Shown here one piece after another: positions 8,447 to 17,739 of a stretch of 64,000 nt of DNA (position 1 is the first letter of the stretch; the number at the start of each line of letters is the position of its first letter). Origin of the DNA: JAHEEL01 sp963700375. GTDB taxonomy: Bacteria > Actinomycetota > Acidimicrobiia > Spongiisociales > UBA5794. The notes under the pieces are model-generated. The model did not search any database. It saw nothing but the letters and a program-made list of their open reading frames with translations, and was not told the DNA's origin. Both the position numbers and the translations under genes were made by a program. The stretch is taken from NCBI GenBank assembly GCA_963700375.1, contig CAVOXF010000002.1, positions 310,001-374,000 on the forward strand, written 5' to 3'.

Positions 8447-9742
8447 ATGCGGTCCCGTCACGACCGGATCCTCGATCTTGCCGAGAGCAGACTCAGCCTC
8501 GGTGTGGAAACCGGCATCATCCACCGCCGCATCGAGGATCACGCGCTCGACGGGGCCATCATCACGATTGACGGACGCCAACTCGTCGACTTCAGTTCGT
8601 GCGCATACCTGGCGCTGAACCGGGACGATCGGCTGAAGAAGGCCGCCATCGAAGCCGTTCAGCGATACGGAACCAACTACTCCTCGTCCCCGACCTACAC
8701 GGCGCTGCCCATGTACGACACGCTCGAGGATCAGTTGCGGCAGATCACCGGTGGGTCCGTTGTCCTCGCCCAGACCACGACGCTGGCCCACATATCGGCG
8801 CTGCCGACCATGGTTGGGCCCGAGGATCTCGTCCTGATCGATGCCCTGACCCACGATTCGGTGCATCTAGCGACGCAGAACCTCAGGGGCAATGGCGTGC
8901 GCGTCGCCACCGTCCCACACAACGACGTCGACGCCCTCGAGCAACGAATGGAGAAATCGGCCTCGGAGTATCGGCACGTCTGGTACCTCGCCGACGGCGT
9001 GTACTCCATGCACGGCGACCTCGCGCCCGTCAAGGAGGTGGTCGCCCTCCAGGAGCGGTTCGAGAACCTGTACACCTACTACGACGATGCCCACGGGTTC
9101 GGCTGGCAAGGTGAGTGCGGACGAGGCCACGTATTGAACGAGACCCCGCTGAACGAGCGGATGGTGGTCGCCGCGGGCTTCGCGAAGTCGTTCGGATCGG
9201 TCGGTGCCGTGCTCGCATTCGGCGATCCGGCGATCGCACGGCGGGTCCGTCTCGTCGGCGGTCCGCTCACCTTCTCCGGGCCGATTCCCCCGCCCGACCT
9301 CGGTGCCCTTGTCGAGTCGGCGTCCATCCATCTATCGCCGGAGTACCCCGAACGGCAGGCAAGATTCCTCAGTGACATCGAGTGGGTCCGCTCTGAGGTC
9401 GTGCGGCGCGAGTTTCCCGTTGCATCCCTCGCCACGAGTCCGATCTGGTTCATCAGGGTCGGATCGCCGACGCGCGTCGCCGAGATGATCGTCCGGCTGA
9501 TGACCGATGGGTTCTACGTCAACGCGGCTGCGTTCCCCGCGGTCCCCCTGGGAGACGGTGGCATTCGGTTCGCTCAGACACTCCACAATACGCGCGAGCA
9601 GCTGACGAATCTGATGGATGCCATCCTGCGGCACCTGCCGGAGGTTGTGCCTGAGTTCTCGGCGATCTCCGAACCCCGGATCGTCGTAGATCTTCGCGAC
9701 GATGCTGAGGTCTCGGTCGAAGAGGGCGACACGGCCAACTGA
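8447..9742 (+). CDS. Alpha-oxoamine synthase family PLP enzyme (AONS/CqsA-like)
   Basis: 431 residues, fold-type I PLP enzyme of the family that condenses an acyl-CoA with an amino acid (AONS, KBL, SPT, CqsA/LqsA). Visible marks: DFSSCAYLALNRD near the N terminus, YYDDAHGFG with H216 to stack on PLP, and AGFAKSFGSVG with Lys247 as the Schiff-base lysine. The usual substrate-loop text differs (NYSSSPTYTALPMYDTLE), so it is not an obvious BioF or Kbl. The open frame runs upstream to 7262, but ATG 8447 has AGAGGT 6 nt before it and homology starts there. No biotin or threonine-catabolism genes are nearby. The next gene is a polytopic sensor kinase, a neighbourhood reminiscent of alpha-hydroxyketone signalling loci. 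Confidence 0.85.
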   Translation: MRSRHDRILDLAESRLSLGVETGIIHRRIEDHALDGAIITIDGRQLVDFSSCAYLALNRDDRLKKAAIEAVQRYGTNYSSSPTYTALPMYDTLEDQLRQITGGSVVLAQTTTLAHISALPTMVGPEDLVLIDALTHDSVHLATQNLRGNGVRVATVPHNDVDALEQRMEKSASEYRHVWYLADGVYSMHGDLAPVKEVVALQERFENLYTYYDDAHGFGWQGECGRGHVLNETPLNERMVVAAGFAKSFGSVGAVLAFGDPAIARRVRLVGGPLTFSGPIPPPDLGALVESASIHLSPEYPERQARFLSDIEWVRSEVVRREFPVASLATSPIWFIRVGSPTRVAEMIVRLMTDGFYVNAAAFPAVPLGDGGIRFAQTLHNTREQLTNLMDAILRHLPEVVPEFSAISEPRIVVDLRDDAEVSVEEGDTAN

Positions 9743-9783
9743 TCACCCCTTCACTTGAAGGAAGGTCGCGCCGATAGACCCCT

Positions 9784-11502
9784 ATGAAGGTCTTCGCGCC
9801 GTTTGAATCGACGCGTGAGCGAACTCGCGTTCCCCGGTACGCCGTGGCGACCTATCTCATGCTCGCGGTGACCGCCCTGGCAGTCGTATTCGGGGATCCC
9901 GACTTGGTGCATACCGTGGCCCCAATCGGGATCGTGGTCGGTGATGCGGTTGCCGGCGTCGTGTTCGTGCGTCGGGCGCGGAACCTCGTGGACGTTGAGC
10001 GCCGTGCGTGGACGCTCGTTGGCGTGGGGTTGATCACGGCGACGAGCGGAATCGTCCTTCTCGGGCTTCAGGTTCTCGTCATCGGCGATCCATCCACGTT
10101 TGGGATATCGGACGCATGCTTCATCATCGGATACACCATCGTCCTCATTGGGATTGCGTCTCTCCCACACACCGACGGCGACCCGCTGCACCGCGCCCGT
10201 ATTGCTCTCGACGGGATCATCGGAGCGATTTCGATTGGCGTCCTCGCTTGGGTGCTTATCCTCGATCCAATCATCATCGGGCTCGAGAACGCCCCCCTTG
10301 TCGATCAAATATTCGGCACGCTGTATCCGCTCGTCGATGTCGCTGTGATCATTGTTGTGATGATTGTCACAATTCGGCGATCCTCCCTGCGGTTCGATGT
10401 TCGGCTTCTGTTGTTCTCGGGGGCAGTTCTCCTGCAGGGAATCGCGGACGTGAGCTATCTCATCGAGGGCGCCGGCAAGAGCTTCACCGAGGCGGAGCCC
10501 CTCTTCGTGGTGTATCTCTGCGCTGCAGCGCTGTTTCTCACCACCGCCTTGACGGTGGATAGGGTGCCGCCCCTGAGGGAGTACGCGGACAGGCGCGTGC
10601 CGCTGTGGTCCATGCTCATTCCGTACTCGGCCGCCGTGGTGATGGTCGGGGCGCTCCTGGTTCGGCTATCGGACGGAATCGTTGACCGCGATGACCGGAT
10701 TCTGCTCCTCGCAACCCTCGCCGTCGCCGTGCTCGTCATCGCTCGTCAGGGCATCGCCATTCGGGAGAATCGGATGATCGTGGAACGCGAACGGTCCGAC
10801 CTCGTCTCGTCGATATCCCACGAGCTTCGAACACCGCTTACCGCAACCGTCGGATTTGTGTCCCTGTTGCAGGAGGACCCGAAGATCGATCTCGAGCAAC
10901 GTATTGAGATGATCAACGTAGTGGTGGAACAGACGACGTATCTCGAGCGCATCGTTCAAGACCTGCTCCTTCTCGCGCATGACGAACCTACCCAGATGAC
11001 ACTGCACGCGGCCGAGTGGCGCATCGAGCCGCTCGTGGAGAACGCGATCCTCTCGTCGACGGTTGGGCGCGCCAATGTCACGACCGAGATCGAGCCGGGA
11101 CTGTCTGCGTTCGTCGATGCAGATCGCCTGCAGCAGATTCTGGTGAACCTTCTCACGAACGCCGGACGGTATGGGGGAGATTCGTGCCTCGTGGTGGCGC
11201 AGGGGATTCAGGGCCATCTCGTTGTCGAAGTCCACGATTCCGGTCCGGGCGTTCCAAAGAAGTATGAACTGACGATGTGGGATCGATTCGAGCGTGGTCC
11301 CAATCGATACAACGCTGCCGTCCCCGGGACGGGGATCGGGCTCGCCATGGTGAAGAACATCGCGTTGGCGCACGGGGGCCGGGCCGGGTATCGGCAGTCG
11401 GAACGTCTCGGCGGAGCCTGCTTCGCCGTCGAGTTCCCCGGTCGTGTCACCGACGCCGCGCCGATCGCCGTCGTGCAATCCAACAAGTTGGCGATCGGCT
11501 GA
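9784..11502 (+). CDS. Polytopic membrane sensor histidine kinase, no adjacent response regulator
   Basis: 572 residues. About eight or nine hydrophobic helices fill residues 20-325 with no PAS or HAMP domain recognised. The kinase core follows: H-box SSISHELRTPLTA with phospho-acceptor H346, N-box QILVNLLTNAGRYG, G1 VEVHDSGPGVP and G2 GTGIGLAMVKN. A membrane-buried sensor of this size suits a hydrophobic or membrane-derived ligand. It starts 41 nt after the oxoamine synthase stop on the same strand, so co-transcription is likely. No receiver-domain gene is present nearby, making it an orphan kinase. ATG 9784 has only a weak Shine-Dalgarno. Confidence 0.92.
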   Translation: MKVFAPFESTRERTRVPRYAVATYLMLAVTALAVVFGDPDLVHTVAPIGIVVGDAVAGVVFVRRARNLVDVERRAWTLVGVGLITATSGIVLLGLQVLVIGDPSTFGISDACFIIGYTIVLIGIASLPHTDGDPLHRARIALDGIIGAISIGVLAWVLILDPIIIGLENAPLVDQIFGTLYPLVDVAVIIVVMIVTIRRSSLRFDVRLLLFSGAVLLQGIADVSYLIEGAGKSFTEAEPLFVVYLCAAALFLTTALTVDRVPPLREYADRRVPLWSMLIPYSAAVVMVGALLVRLSDGIVDRDDRILLLATLAVAVLVIARQGIAIRENRMIVERERSDLVSSISHELRTPLTATVGFVSLLQEDPKIDLEQRIEMINVVVEQTTYLERIVQDLLLLAHDEPTQMTLHAAEWRIEPLVENAILSSTVGRANVTTEIEPGLSAFVDADRLQQILVNLLTNAGRYGGDSCLVVAQGIQGHLVVEVHDSGPGVPKKYELTMWDRFERGPNRYNAAVPGTGIGLAMVKNIALAHGGRAGYRQSERLGGACFAVEFPGRVTDAAPIAVVQSNKLAIG

Positions 11503-11535
11503 ACAGTCGCCTGAACCCGCTCGAACCGGCAGTCG

Positions 11536-14109
11536 CTATACCTTGGAGAAGGAGAGCGCGTCTCCCTCGACGGTCACCTCGATCGTGTCGCCGTCCCGGA
11601 ACGTGCCGTCCAGCATCGCCAGGGCAAGGGGATCGGCGATCGCGGTCTGGAGCAGGCGCTTGAGAGGACGTGCCCCGTAGACGGCGTCGTATCCGTTCTC
11701 GGTCAGCCAATCGGCCGCTTCGTCCGACAGCTCGAGTTCGATGCGACGGCCGGCAAGCCGTCCCGCGAAGCCGCTGAACTGGATTGCTGCGATCTGGCGC
11801 AAGTCCTCTTTCGTGAGTCGGTGGAACACGATGACGTCGTCGATTCGGTTGAGGAATTCGGGGCGGAAATGTGCCCGCACCAGATCCATCACCCGGCTCT
11901 CGACCGCCCCGTCCGGAAGGTCCGGCTTGATGAACTCGGATCCGAGGTTGGAGGTCATGATCAGCACGGTGTTCGAGAAGTCGACGGTCCGGCCCCGACC
12001 GTCGGTCAGGCGGCCGTCGTCGAGCAACTGGAGCAACGTGTTGAAGACATCCGGGTGGGCCTTTTCGACTTCGTCGAGCAGGACGACGGCATACGGGCGC
12101 CGCCGCACGGCTTCGGTGAGTTGCCCGCCCTCGTCATATCCGACGTAGCCGGGAGGCGCGCCGATGAGACGGCTGACCGAGTGCTTCTCCATGTACTCCG
12201 ACATGTCGATACGGACCATCGCCCGTTCGTCGTCGAAGAGGAACCCCGCCAGAGCTCTGGCGAGCTCGGTCTTGCCCACGCCGGTCGGGCCCAGGAAGAG
12301 GAACGAACCGATGGGTCGGTTGGGGTCGGAGAGGCCCGCGCGAGATCGCCGGATTGCGTTGGCGACCGACGCAACCGCGTCGTCCTGTCCGACCACCCGC
12401 TCATGGAGGTGGTCTTCGAGGCGAACGAGCTTCTGGACCTCACCCTCCATCAGCTTCGAGACCGGGATGCCGGTCCAACGGCTGACGACCTCGGCAACGT
12501 CTTCGTCGTCAACCTCTTCCTTCAGCATCTTCGTCTCGATCTGCAGGCCTTCGAGGTTCGCTTGACGGTCGACAAGCGTCCGCTGCAGATCCGGGAGATT
12601 CCCGTAGCGCAGCTGCGCCGCCAGCTCGAGGTCCCCGGAGCGCTCGGCCTTCTCGGCCGCGGCTCTGGTCTCCTCGATGTTGTGCTTCGTCTCGCGGATC
12701 TCGTCGATGGCGTCCTTCTCGAGCTGCCAATGGGCGCTGAGGGCGTCCAGTTCTTCACCGAGGTCTGCGAGCTCCCGCTCGATGGTGGCGAGGCGCGCCA
12801 TCGACGCATCGTCGGTTTCCTTCATGAGTGCCTGTCGCTCGATCTCGAGTTGACGGCGGCGGCGCGTCAGTTCGTCGATCTCCTCGGGCATGGAGTCGAT
12901 CTCGATCCTGAGGCGGGATGCAGCTTCGTCGATCAGGTCGATGGCCTTGTCCGGGAGGAGGCGGCCGGTTATGTAGCGATCGGACAACACGGCGGCTGCA
13001 ACCAGGCCCGCGTCGGTGATGCGGACCCCGTGGTGCACTTCGTAGCGATCCTTGAGGCCTCGGAGGATTCCGATCGCCTCTTCCACCGACGGCGGCTCCA
13101 CGAGCACGGGCTGGAATCTACGCTCGAGAGCGGAGTCCTTCTCGACGTACTTGCGGTACTCGTCGAGGGTCGTCGCTCCGATCAGACGGAGCTCGCCGCG
13201 CGCCAGCATCGGCTTCAGCATGTTCGACGCGTCCATCGAGCCTTCGGACGCACCGGCGCCGACGATGGTGTGCATCTCGTCGATGAACGTGATGATCCGG
13301 CCCTCGGATGACTGGATCTCGGCCAGTACTGCCTGGAGGCGCTCCTCGAATTCGCCGCGGTACTTGGCGCCCGCCACGAGGCTCGCCATGTCGATCGCAA
13401 CGATGCGCTTGTTCTTGAGGCCCTCGGGCACGTCGCTATCGACGATGCGCTGGGCGAGGCCCTCGACGATGGCCGTCTTGCCGACGCCCGGTTCACCGAT
13501 CAGTACCGGGTTGTTCTTGGTGCGTCGCGACAGAACCTGGATGGTGCGGCGGATCTCCTCGTCGCGTCCGATGACTGGATCGAGTTTGCCCTGCTGGGCG
13601 AGTTCGGTGAGATCCCGCCCGTACTTCTCCAATGGAGCGAAGGTGTCCTCCGGATTCTGGGAGGTGATTCTCTGGCTGCCGCGAATCTCGGCGAGGGCGC
13701 CGAGCATCGAGTCCTTCGTCAAGCCCGCGCCCCTCAGCAGGTCGCCGACCGAACCGTCGGAAGTGGCGAGTGCGAGCAGGATGTGCTCAACGGATGTGTA
13801 GTCGTCCTTTAGCGCCGCCCGCTCGGCGTCGGCCCGGTCGAGGATCTCGACGGTGGCGGGGGAGAAGGAGACATCGCCGCCGCCGACGACCTTCGGGATC
13901 GTGTTGAGGTTGCGCTCCAGTGGTCCCGTGACGTCCGTCGCGTGGATTCCCAGCTTCGCCATGATCGGATAGATGAGTCCGTCCGTCTGGGCCAGAAGGC
14001 CGGCGAGAAGGTGACCGGGTTCCACATACGGGTGGTTACGCTGCGTTGCGAGGTCCCGACCGGCGAGGGTGGCCTGCTGGGATTTCTGGGTGAAATTGTT
14101 GAAGTCCAT
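11536..14109 (-). CDS. clpB: ATP-dependent chaperone ClpB
   Basis: 857 residues, the usual length of ClpB/Hsp104 disaggregase. N-terminal Clp-N repeats start MDFNNFTQKSQQ; NBD1 has GEPGVGKTA; the middle coiled-coil (about 405-525) that distinguishes ClpB from ClpA/C is present; NBD2 has GPTGVGKTE. It rescues aggregated proteins together with DnaK. The frame is open to 14190, but ATG 14109 matches the family. There is no ClpP-binding IGF loop that I could see. A divergent methyltransferase gene starts at 14223, and heat-shock control is expected. Confidence 0.97.
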   Translation of the reverse strand: MDFNNFTQKSQQATLAGRDLATQRNHPYVEPGHLLAGLLAQTDGLIYPIMAKLGIHATDVTGPLERNLNTIPKVVGGGDVSFSPATVEILDRADAERAALKDDYTSVEHILLALATSDGSVGDLLRGAGLTKDSMLGALAEIRGSQRITSQNPEDTFAPLEKYGRDLTELAQQGKLDPVIGRDEEIRRTIQVLSRRTKNNPVLIGEPGVGKTAIVEGLAQRIVDSDVPEGLKNKRIVAIDMASLVAGAKYRGEFEERLQAVLAEIQSSEGRIITFIDEMHTIVGAGASEGSMDASNMLKPMLARGELRLIGATTLDEYRKYVEKDSALERRFQPVLVEPPSVEEAIGILRGLKDRYEVHHGVRITDAGLVAAAVLSDRYITGRLLPDKAIDLIDEAASRLRIEIDSMPEEIDELTRRRRQLEIERQALMKETDDASMARLATIERELADLGEELDALSAHWQLEKDAIDEIRETKHNIEETRAAAEKAERSGDLELAAQLRYGNLPDLQRTLVDRQANLEGLQIETKMLKEEVDDEDVAEVVSRWTGIPVSKLMEGEVQKLVRLEDHLHERVVGQDDAVASVANAIRRSRAGLSDPNRPIGSFLFLGPTGVGKTELARALAGFLFDDERAMVRIDMSEYMEKHSVSRLIGAPPGYVGYDEGGQLTEAVRRRPYAVVLLDEVEKAHPDVFNTLLQLLDDGRLTDGRGRTVDFSNTVLIMTSNLGSEFIKPDLPDGAVESRVMDLVRAHFRPEFLNRIDDVIVFHRLTKEDLRQIAAIQFSGFAGRLAGRRIELELSDEAADWLTENGYDAVYGARPLKRLLQTAIADPLALAMLDGTFRDGDTIEVTVEGDALSFSKV

Positions 14110-14180
14110 GGGATTCCGTTCAGCGAGATTCAAGGTTCTCGTACTGTCAACACCAAGAGTGATGCGATTATGCCAGAAAA

Positions 14181-14208
14181 CTTGAGTCATATACTATCAG
14201 GTTTGAGT
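14181..14208. promoter_or_regulatory. Candidate HspR (HAIR-like) half-sites upstream of clpB
   Basis: Two copies of a TTGAGT half-site, CTTGAGT (14181-14187) and TTTGAGT (14202-14208), lie 21 nt apart in the clpB upstream region. The HAIR consensus is an inverted CTTGAGT-N7-ACTCAAG; here the copies are direct, so only half-sites match. The position is right, the arrangement is not canonical. Confidence 0.3.
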
Positions 14209-14222
14209 GGAAAGGGCAGAGG

Positions 14223-14693
14223 GTGACGTTCTCGGAACGCGGAGGCTGGTGGGTCCTCGCTCAGCTGGGCCTGTTCGCTCTCTACATCTACGCCCTGCTC
14301 GGGACCGACAGTCTCACGGAGGGGTTCGGTCTGGGCTTCGCCAGGATCACGGGAGTCGTCACGCTGATCGTCGGCGTCGGTATCGGCGGATGGTCGATGG
14401 TGCTGCTCGGCAAGGACCTCTCGATCTTCCCCCATCCGGTGGAGGAGGCCAGGCTCGTCGACGAGGGGCCGTTTCGCCTCGTGCGGCATCCGATCTACCT
14501 CGGCGTCATCCTCGGGGCCCTTGGGCTGGGGCTCGCCTTCGCAAATCCGGTCGCGGTGATCGTCGCACTCGTCTTCATTCCGTTCTTCATGGCGAAGACC
14601 GGATTCGAGGAGGACCGGCTCGTCGAGAACGTTCCCGGCTACCGCGAATATCGATCGACCATCCCATACCGGATCATCCCGCGGGTGATGTGA
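14223..14693 (+). CDS. Isoprenylcysteine carboxyl methyltransferase-like membrane protein
   Basis: 156 residues with four hydrophobic segments and the ICMT/PEMT signature LVDEGPFRLVRHPIYLG followed by a C-terminal EEDRLVENVPGYREYR, which binds SAM at the membrane face. Bacterial members methylate unknown small or lipid substrates. GTG 14223 is the start used. It diverges from clpB, and the next gene begins about 70 nt downstream. Confidence 0.85.
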   Translation: MTFSERGGWWVLAQLGLFALYIYALLGTDSLTEGFGLGFARITGVVTLIVGVGIGGWSMVLLGKDLSIFPHPVEEARLVDEGPFRLVRHPIYLGVILGALGLGLAFANPVAVIVALVFIPFFMAKTGFEEDRLVENVPGYREYRSTIPYRIIPRVM

Positions 14694-14762
14694 TCCGCCC
14701 ACGGTGGAAATGCCGGCGGTGGTTCGCGTGTTGACGAAGCGAACCGACCAGGAAGACGTCCA

Positions 14763-15047
14763 ATGCCGAGAGCCCTATGGAACGGAGCCGTCATCGCCGA
14801 GAGCGACGACACCGTGATCGTTGAGGGGAACCACTACTTCCCTCGTGAATCTCTCAACGCCGAGTTCTTCGCACCCAGCGACCTCGAGAGCCGCTGCCCG
14901 TGGAAGGGCACGGCCAGCTACTTCGACATCAGCGTCGACGGCGCGGCCAATCCTGGTGCAGCCTGGTTGTACGACGACCCCAAACCGGCGGCCGCCGACA
15001 TCGCTGGGCGGGTGGCGTTCTGGCGGGGCGTGCGGATCGAGGGCTAG
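14763..15047 (+). CDS. DUF427 family protein
   Basis: 94 residues covering one DUF427 domain: ALWNGAVIAESDDTVIVEGNHYFP, then CPWKGTASYFDISVDG, then PAAADIAGRVAFWRGV. The conserved CxWKG.A.YY-type core is present. The function of the family is not established. It begins 69 nt after the methyltransferase gene on the same strand. Confidence 0.9.
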   Translation: MPRALWNGAVIAESDDTVIVEGNHYFPRESLNAEFFAPSDLESRCPWKGTASYFDISVDGAANPGAAWLYDDPKPAAADIAGRVAFWRGVRIEG

Positions 15048-15089
15048 CGGCGCAGGCAGTATCCTGGCGGTCCGCAACCACGGAGTTAC

Positions 15090-15746
15090 ATGATTCCCCT
15101 CCGCATCGTTGAGACCGACCGCGAGGACTTCGACGAACCGGTCGTCGAGATCTGGATGGAGAACGAGTTCGTCGGCATGGTCTTCTGGGACGGGACGGCG
15201 ACGGTCGTCCAGATCTACCCGGCTGGCGACGATGACGTGCACGACCTCGAAGTGCGCGATCTGTTCCGTGTGCTCGAAATGGCGGAGCGGATCGTCGACC
15301 CGCTGGCGTTCGACCAGGTCGAGGGGTTGGTGCAAGTCGGAGGCGCCCGTGCCCAAACCAAGCGCGAGGATACGGCGGACGATTGGTCGGACGAGGACCC
15401 TGCGACCGTCGAACTGCTGTCGGAGTTTGATCCCCTCGCTGCATTCCGATCTGAAGACGGTGAGGGGTTCTTCCCGCGCGAGGTCGCCCTGCAGTTCGTG
15501 CGGCGATGCCAGGACCTCAGGCTCGCCGTCGTGGAGATGGAGGCGTTCGACCTCGTCGGCGGCGAACTCAAGGCCCGGCCGGGTCTCGAACTGGTCGTCG
15601 GGCCGCAGCCGGTCATGTCGGCGGTCGAGTTCCAGGCACACGCGAACGCGACGGCACTCGATCACCTCGACGGATGGCCGCGGCGCGACTCGCTGGTAGT
15701 CGCATTCGTCGTCCAACAACTCGACGGCGAGACCATCGTCGCCTAA
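15090..15746 (+). CDS. Hypothetical acidic cytoplasmic protein
   Basis: 218 residues, no signal peptide or membrane helix, rich in Asp/Glu. I recognise no family. The first 80 residues look alpha/beta (VVEIWMENEFVGMVFWDG, a repeating beta pattern); an acidic linker follows at about 85-125. ATG 15090 follows the DUF427 gene by 42 nt. The stop codon TAA is immediately followed by the palindromic element at 15747, as also happens at 62032/62033. Confidence 0.75.
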   Translation: MIPLRIVETDREDFDEPVVEIWMENEFVGMVFWDGTATVVQIYPAGDDDVHDLEVRDLFRVLEMAERIVDPLAFDQVEGLVQVGGARAQTKREDTADDWSDEDPATVELLSEFDPLAAFRSEDGEGFFPREVALQFVRRCQDLRLAVVEMEAFDLVGGELKARPGLELVVGPQPVMSAVEFQAHANATALDHLDGWPRRDSLVVAFVVQQLDGETIVA

Positions 15747-15877
15747 CGCTGCGAACCCAGGGTTCACAGCATCGTATTTGGCGCCGACAGCCCGCGGAAT
15801 GAGATCGCATCGCGCCGCCTCCGATTCTGTGGGCCCACAGCGCCAAATAGAAAGCGGAGAACCCTGGGTTCGTGGCG
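15747..15877. repeat. 131-bp palindromic interspersed element, full copy
   Basis: The ends are imperfect inverted repeats of about 38 bp: CGCTGCGAACCCAGGGTTC at the left and its near-complement ending at 15877, both followed inward by TATTTGGCGC. The right half (15814-15877), read on the minus strand, is almost identical to 62033-62098. It starts directly after a TAA stop codon. The paired ends could fold into a long hairpin terminator. Confidence 0.88.
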
Positions 15878-15920
15878 TGGGCTCGGGTAGCATCGCGCCA
15901 TCCGAGCGAGAGGGAGTCGC

Positions 15921-16457
15921 ATGCAGGCGTCGGTGTACCAAGAACTCAGGAGCTACTGGTGGCTCCTGCTCGTGTCGGGCATCGTTAGCATCTTCATCGG
16001 CGGCGCGCTGCTGTTCTGGCCGGGGAAGACCCTCACGGTCGTCGGCTTCCTGATCGGCGCCTGGATGCTCTTCTTCGGCATCATGCGCTTCTTGATCGCC
16101 CTCTTTGGTGGAGACACAGACGGCCGGTGGATGATCGCGCTTGTCGGCATCGTTGGCATCGTGCTCGGCATCGTCGTGATGCGCAACCCGTCCGAGACGA
16201 TCGGCATCATCGCGCTCATCGCGGCGATCTTCTGGATCATCACCGGCCTCGTCGACGTGTTCCGCGGCATCGGAGACGGAGACATGGAGAACCGTGGCTG
16301 GGTGATCTTCGGGGGGGTCATTGCAGTCCTCGCCGGCGCGATCGTCCTGCTCTGGCCGGCCGCTTCGCTGCTCGTGCTCGCGATCATCGCCGGCATCTAC
16401 TTCATCGTCGACGGGATCATGCAGATCATCGCCGGCTTCCAGGTGAAGAGCGCCTAG
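15921..16457 (+). CDS. HdeD family membrane protein (DUF308)
   Basis: 178 residues with six hydrophobic helices in three similar helix pairs, each ending with a charged turn (GALLFWPGKTL, MRNPSETIGI, LWPAASLLVLA), the HdeD/DUF308 pattern. E. coli HdeD is linked to acid resistance at high cell density; the general function is unknown. ATG 15921 is preceded by GAGAGGGAG. Confidence 0.92.
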   Translation: MQASVYQELRSYWWLLLVSGIVSIFIGGALLFWPGKTLTVVGFLIGAWMLFFGIMRFLIALFGGDTDGRWMIALVGIVGIVLGIVVMRNPSETIGIIALIAAIFWIITGLVDVFRGIGDGDMENRGWVIFGGVIAVLAGAIVLLWPAASLLVLAIIAGIYFIVDGIMQIIAGFQVKSA

Positions 16458-16471
16458 CGACCCAACCGATC

Positions 16472-17713
16472 TCAGGTGTCGGTGGCTGTTGGCAGCTCTG
16501 ACGGGTCGTCCGAAGCTCGCTCCTGGGTCTCAACCCATGCTGCGTAGCGGTTCGCGCCCCACGGCGCCGTAGCTCCGTGGAGCACCACGCTGAGCGCGAC
16601 GGTGACGATGACGGCCGAGATGATCTCTTCAGAAGCGGCAAGCCCGGCTTCGTCGACGAGAAGGCCGGCGAAGATGATCGATGCGAGACCGCGCGGCCCA
16701 AACCAGCCGAGATACAGGACCGTCGGCGGCCGGGACCCCGTGCCGATCATCGAAATCGCCACCGGGATCATCCGAACGACCGTGAGGCTCAGAATCCCGT
16801 AGAGCAGCGTCGACCACGTGAAGACGAACTGATTCGGTCCAAGGATGAACACACCGAAGACGAGGAATGAGATCATCGTGAGGATGGTTCCGAGGTCCTC
16901 GCCGAACTCGCCGGCCGAGCCCGTGTGGTCGAGAGGATCCGCCAGGCGACCGAATACGTTTCCGCCGACATAGGCAGCGATGAACCCGCTGCCTCCCAAT
17001 TCATCGGCAACGAGGAACGTCAGAAACGCCACGGCCACAATGCTGATCCTCATCCACATCGGCGCGATCCACGAGCGCTCCCTTGCGTACCCGAGAGCCA
17101 GCGCCGCCCCGGCCCCCAACGCGACACCGACGAGCACGCCTACACCGATGCCCTCGATGAAGAGCCCCCACAGGGTGTGGCCCTCCTCGGCCTCGCCGAT
17201 GGCGATCAGGAACAGGATGATCGGGAGGGCGATTCCGTCGTTGAGGCCGGACTCGATCCCGAGCGCCTCTCGAATGCGGATCGGGACGCTCGGATTCGTG
17301 ATCACGGCATTGCCGAGAGCCGCGTCCGTCGGGGCGAGTATCGATGCGATCAGCGCCGCGGATACGAGGCCGATCGCAGGGAACACCCACGAAGCCGCAA
17401 ACGTGCCAAGCACGATCGTGAGCGGCATCCCGATCGTGAGGAGGCGGGTCGGCAAGTCCCCGTCGTCCTGCCAGGACCGGAGATGCACTCTCGTGGCATC
17501 GGAGAACAGGAGAAGAGCGAGCGTGAGTTCCAGGACTCCTCCGATCCCGGAACCAATGACCTGGATGGGGTCGAGGATGCCGGTGGCGTACGCCACCAGA
17601 CCGAGTCCGACGAACACCATCGGCCCGGAGATCGGGGTGGTCGTGAGGCGTTTCGAGACGAGCGCGTAGGCGAACAGCGCCGCTGCGGTGAAGATGATGA
17701 ATGCCGGGTCCAT
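16472..17713 (-). CDS. Cation/proton antiporter, CPA1/NhaP type
   Basis: 413 residues with about 12 transmembrane segments. The conserved transport motifs are ASILAPTDAALG (TM5 region) and GIESGLNDGIALP (ND motif of TM6), which in CPA1 antiporters bind Na+ or K+ and H+. FGPRGLASIIFAGL is also typical. There is no long cytoplasmic C-terminal domain. It exports Na+/K+ in exchange for H+. Convergent with the HdeD gene (15 nt apart) and downstream of a hydrolase gene on the same strand. Confidence 0.93.
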   Translation of the reverse strand: MDPAFIIFTAAALFAYALVSKRLTTTPISGPMVFVGLGLVAYATGILDPIQVIGSGIGGVLELTLALLLFSDATRVHLRSWQDDGDLPTRLLTIGMPLTIVLGTFAASWVFPAIGLVSAALIASILAPTDAALGNAVITNPSVPIRIREALGIESGLNDGIALPIILFLIAIGEAEEGHTLWGLFIEGIGVGVLVGVALGAGAALALGYARERSWIAPMWMRISIVAVAFLTFLVADELGGSGFIAAYVGGNVFGRLADPLDHTGSAGEFGEDLGTILTMISFLVFGVFILGPNQFVFTWSTLLYGILSLTVVRMIPVAISMIGTGSRPPTVLYLGWFGPRGLASIIFAGLLVDEAGLAASEEIISAVIVTVALSVVLHGATAPWGANRYAAWVETQERASDDPSELPTATDT

Positions 17714-17739
17714 GGAGTTCTCGCTCGGGCGAGGCTACA

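Noticed and set aside
11821..13311. 496-codon open frame opposite clpB
   Set aside because: Antisense shadow; composition is His/Asp/Val noise.
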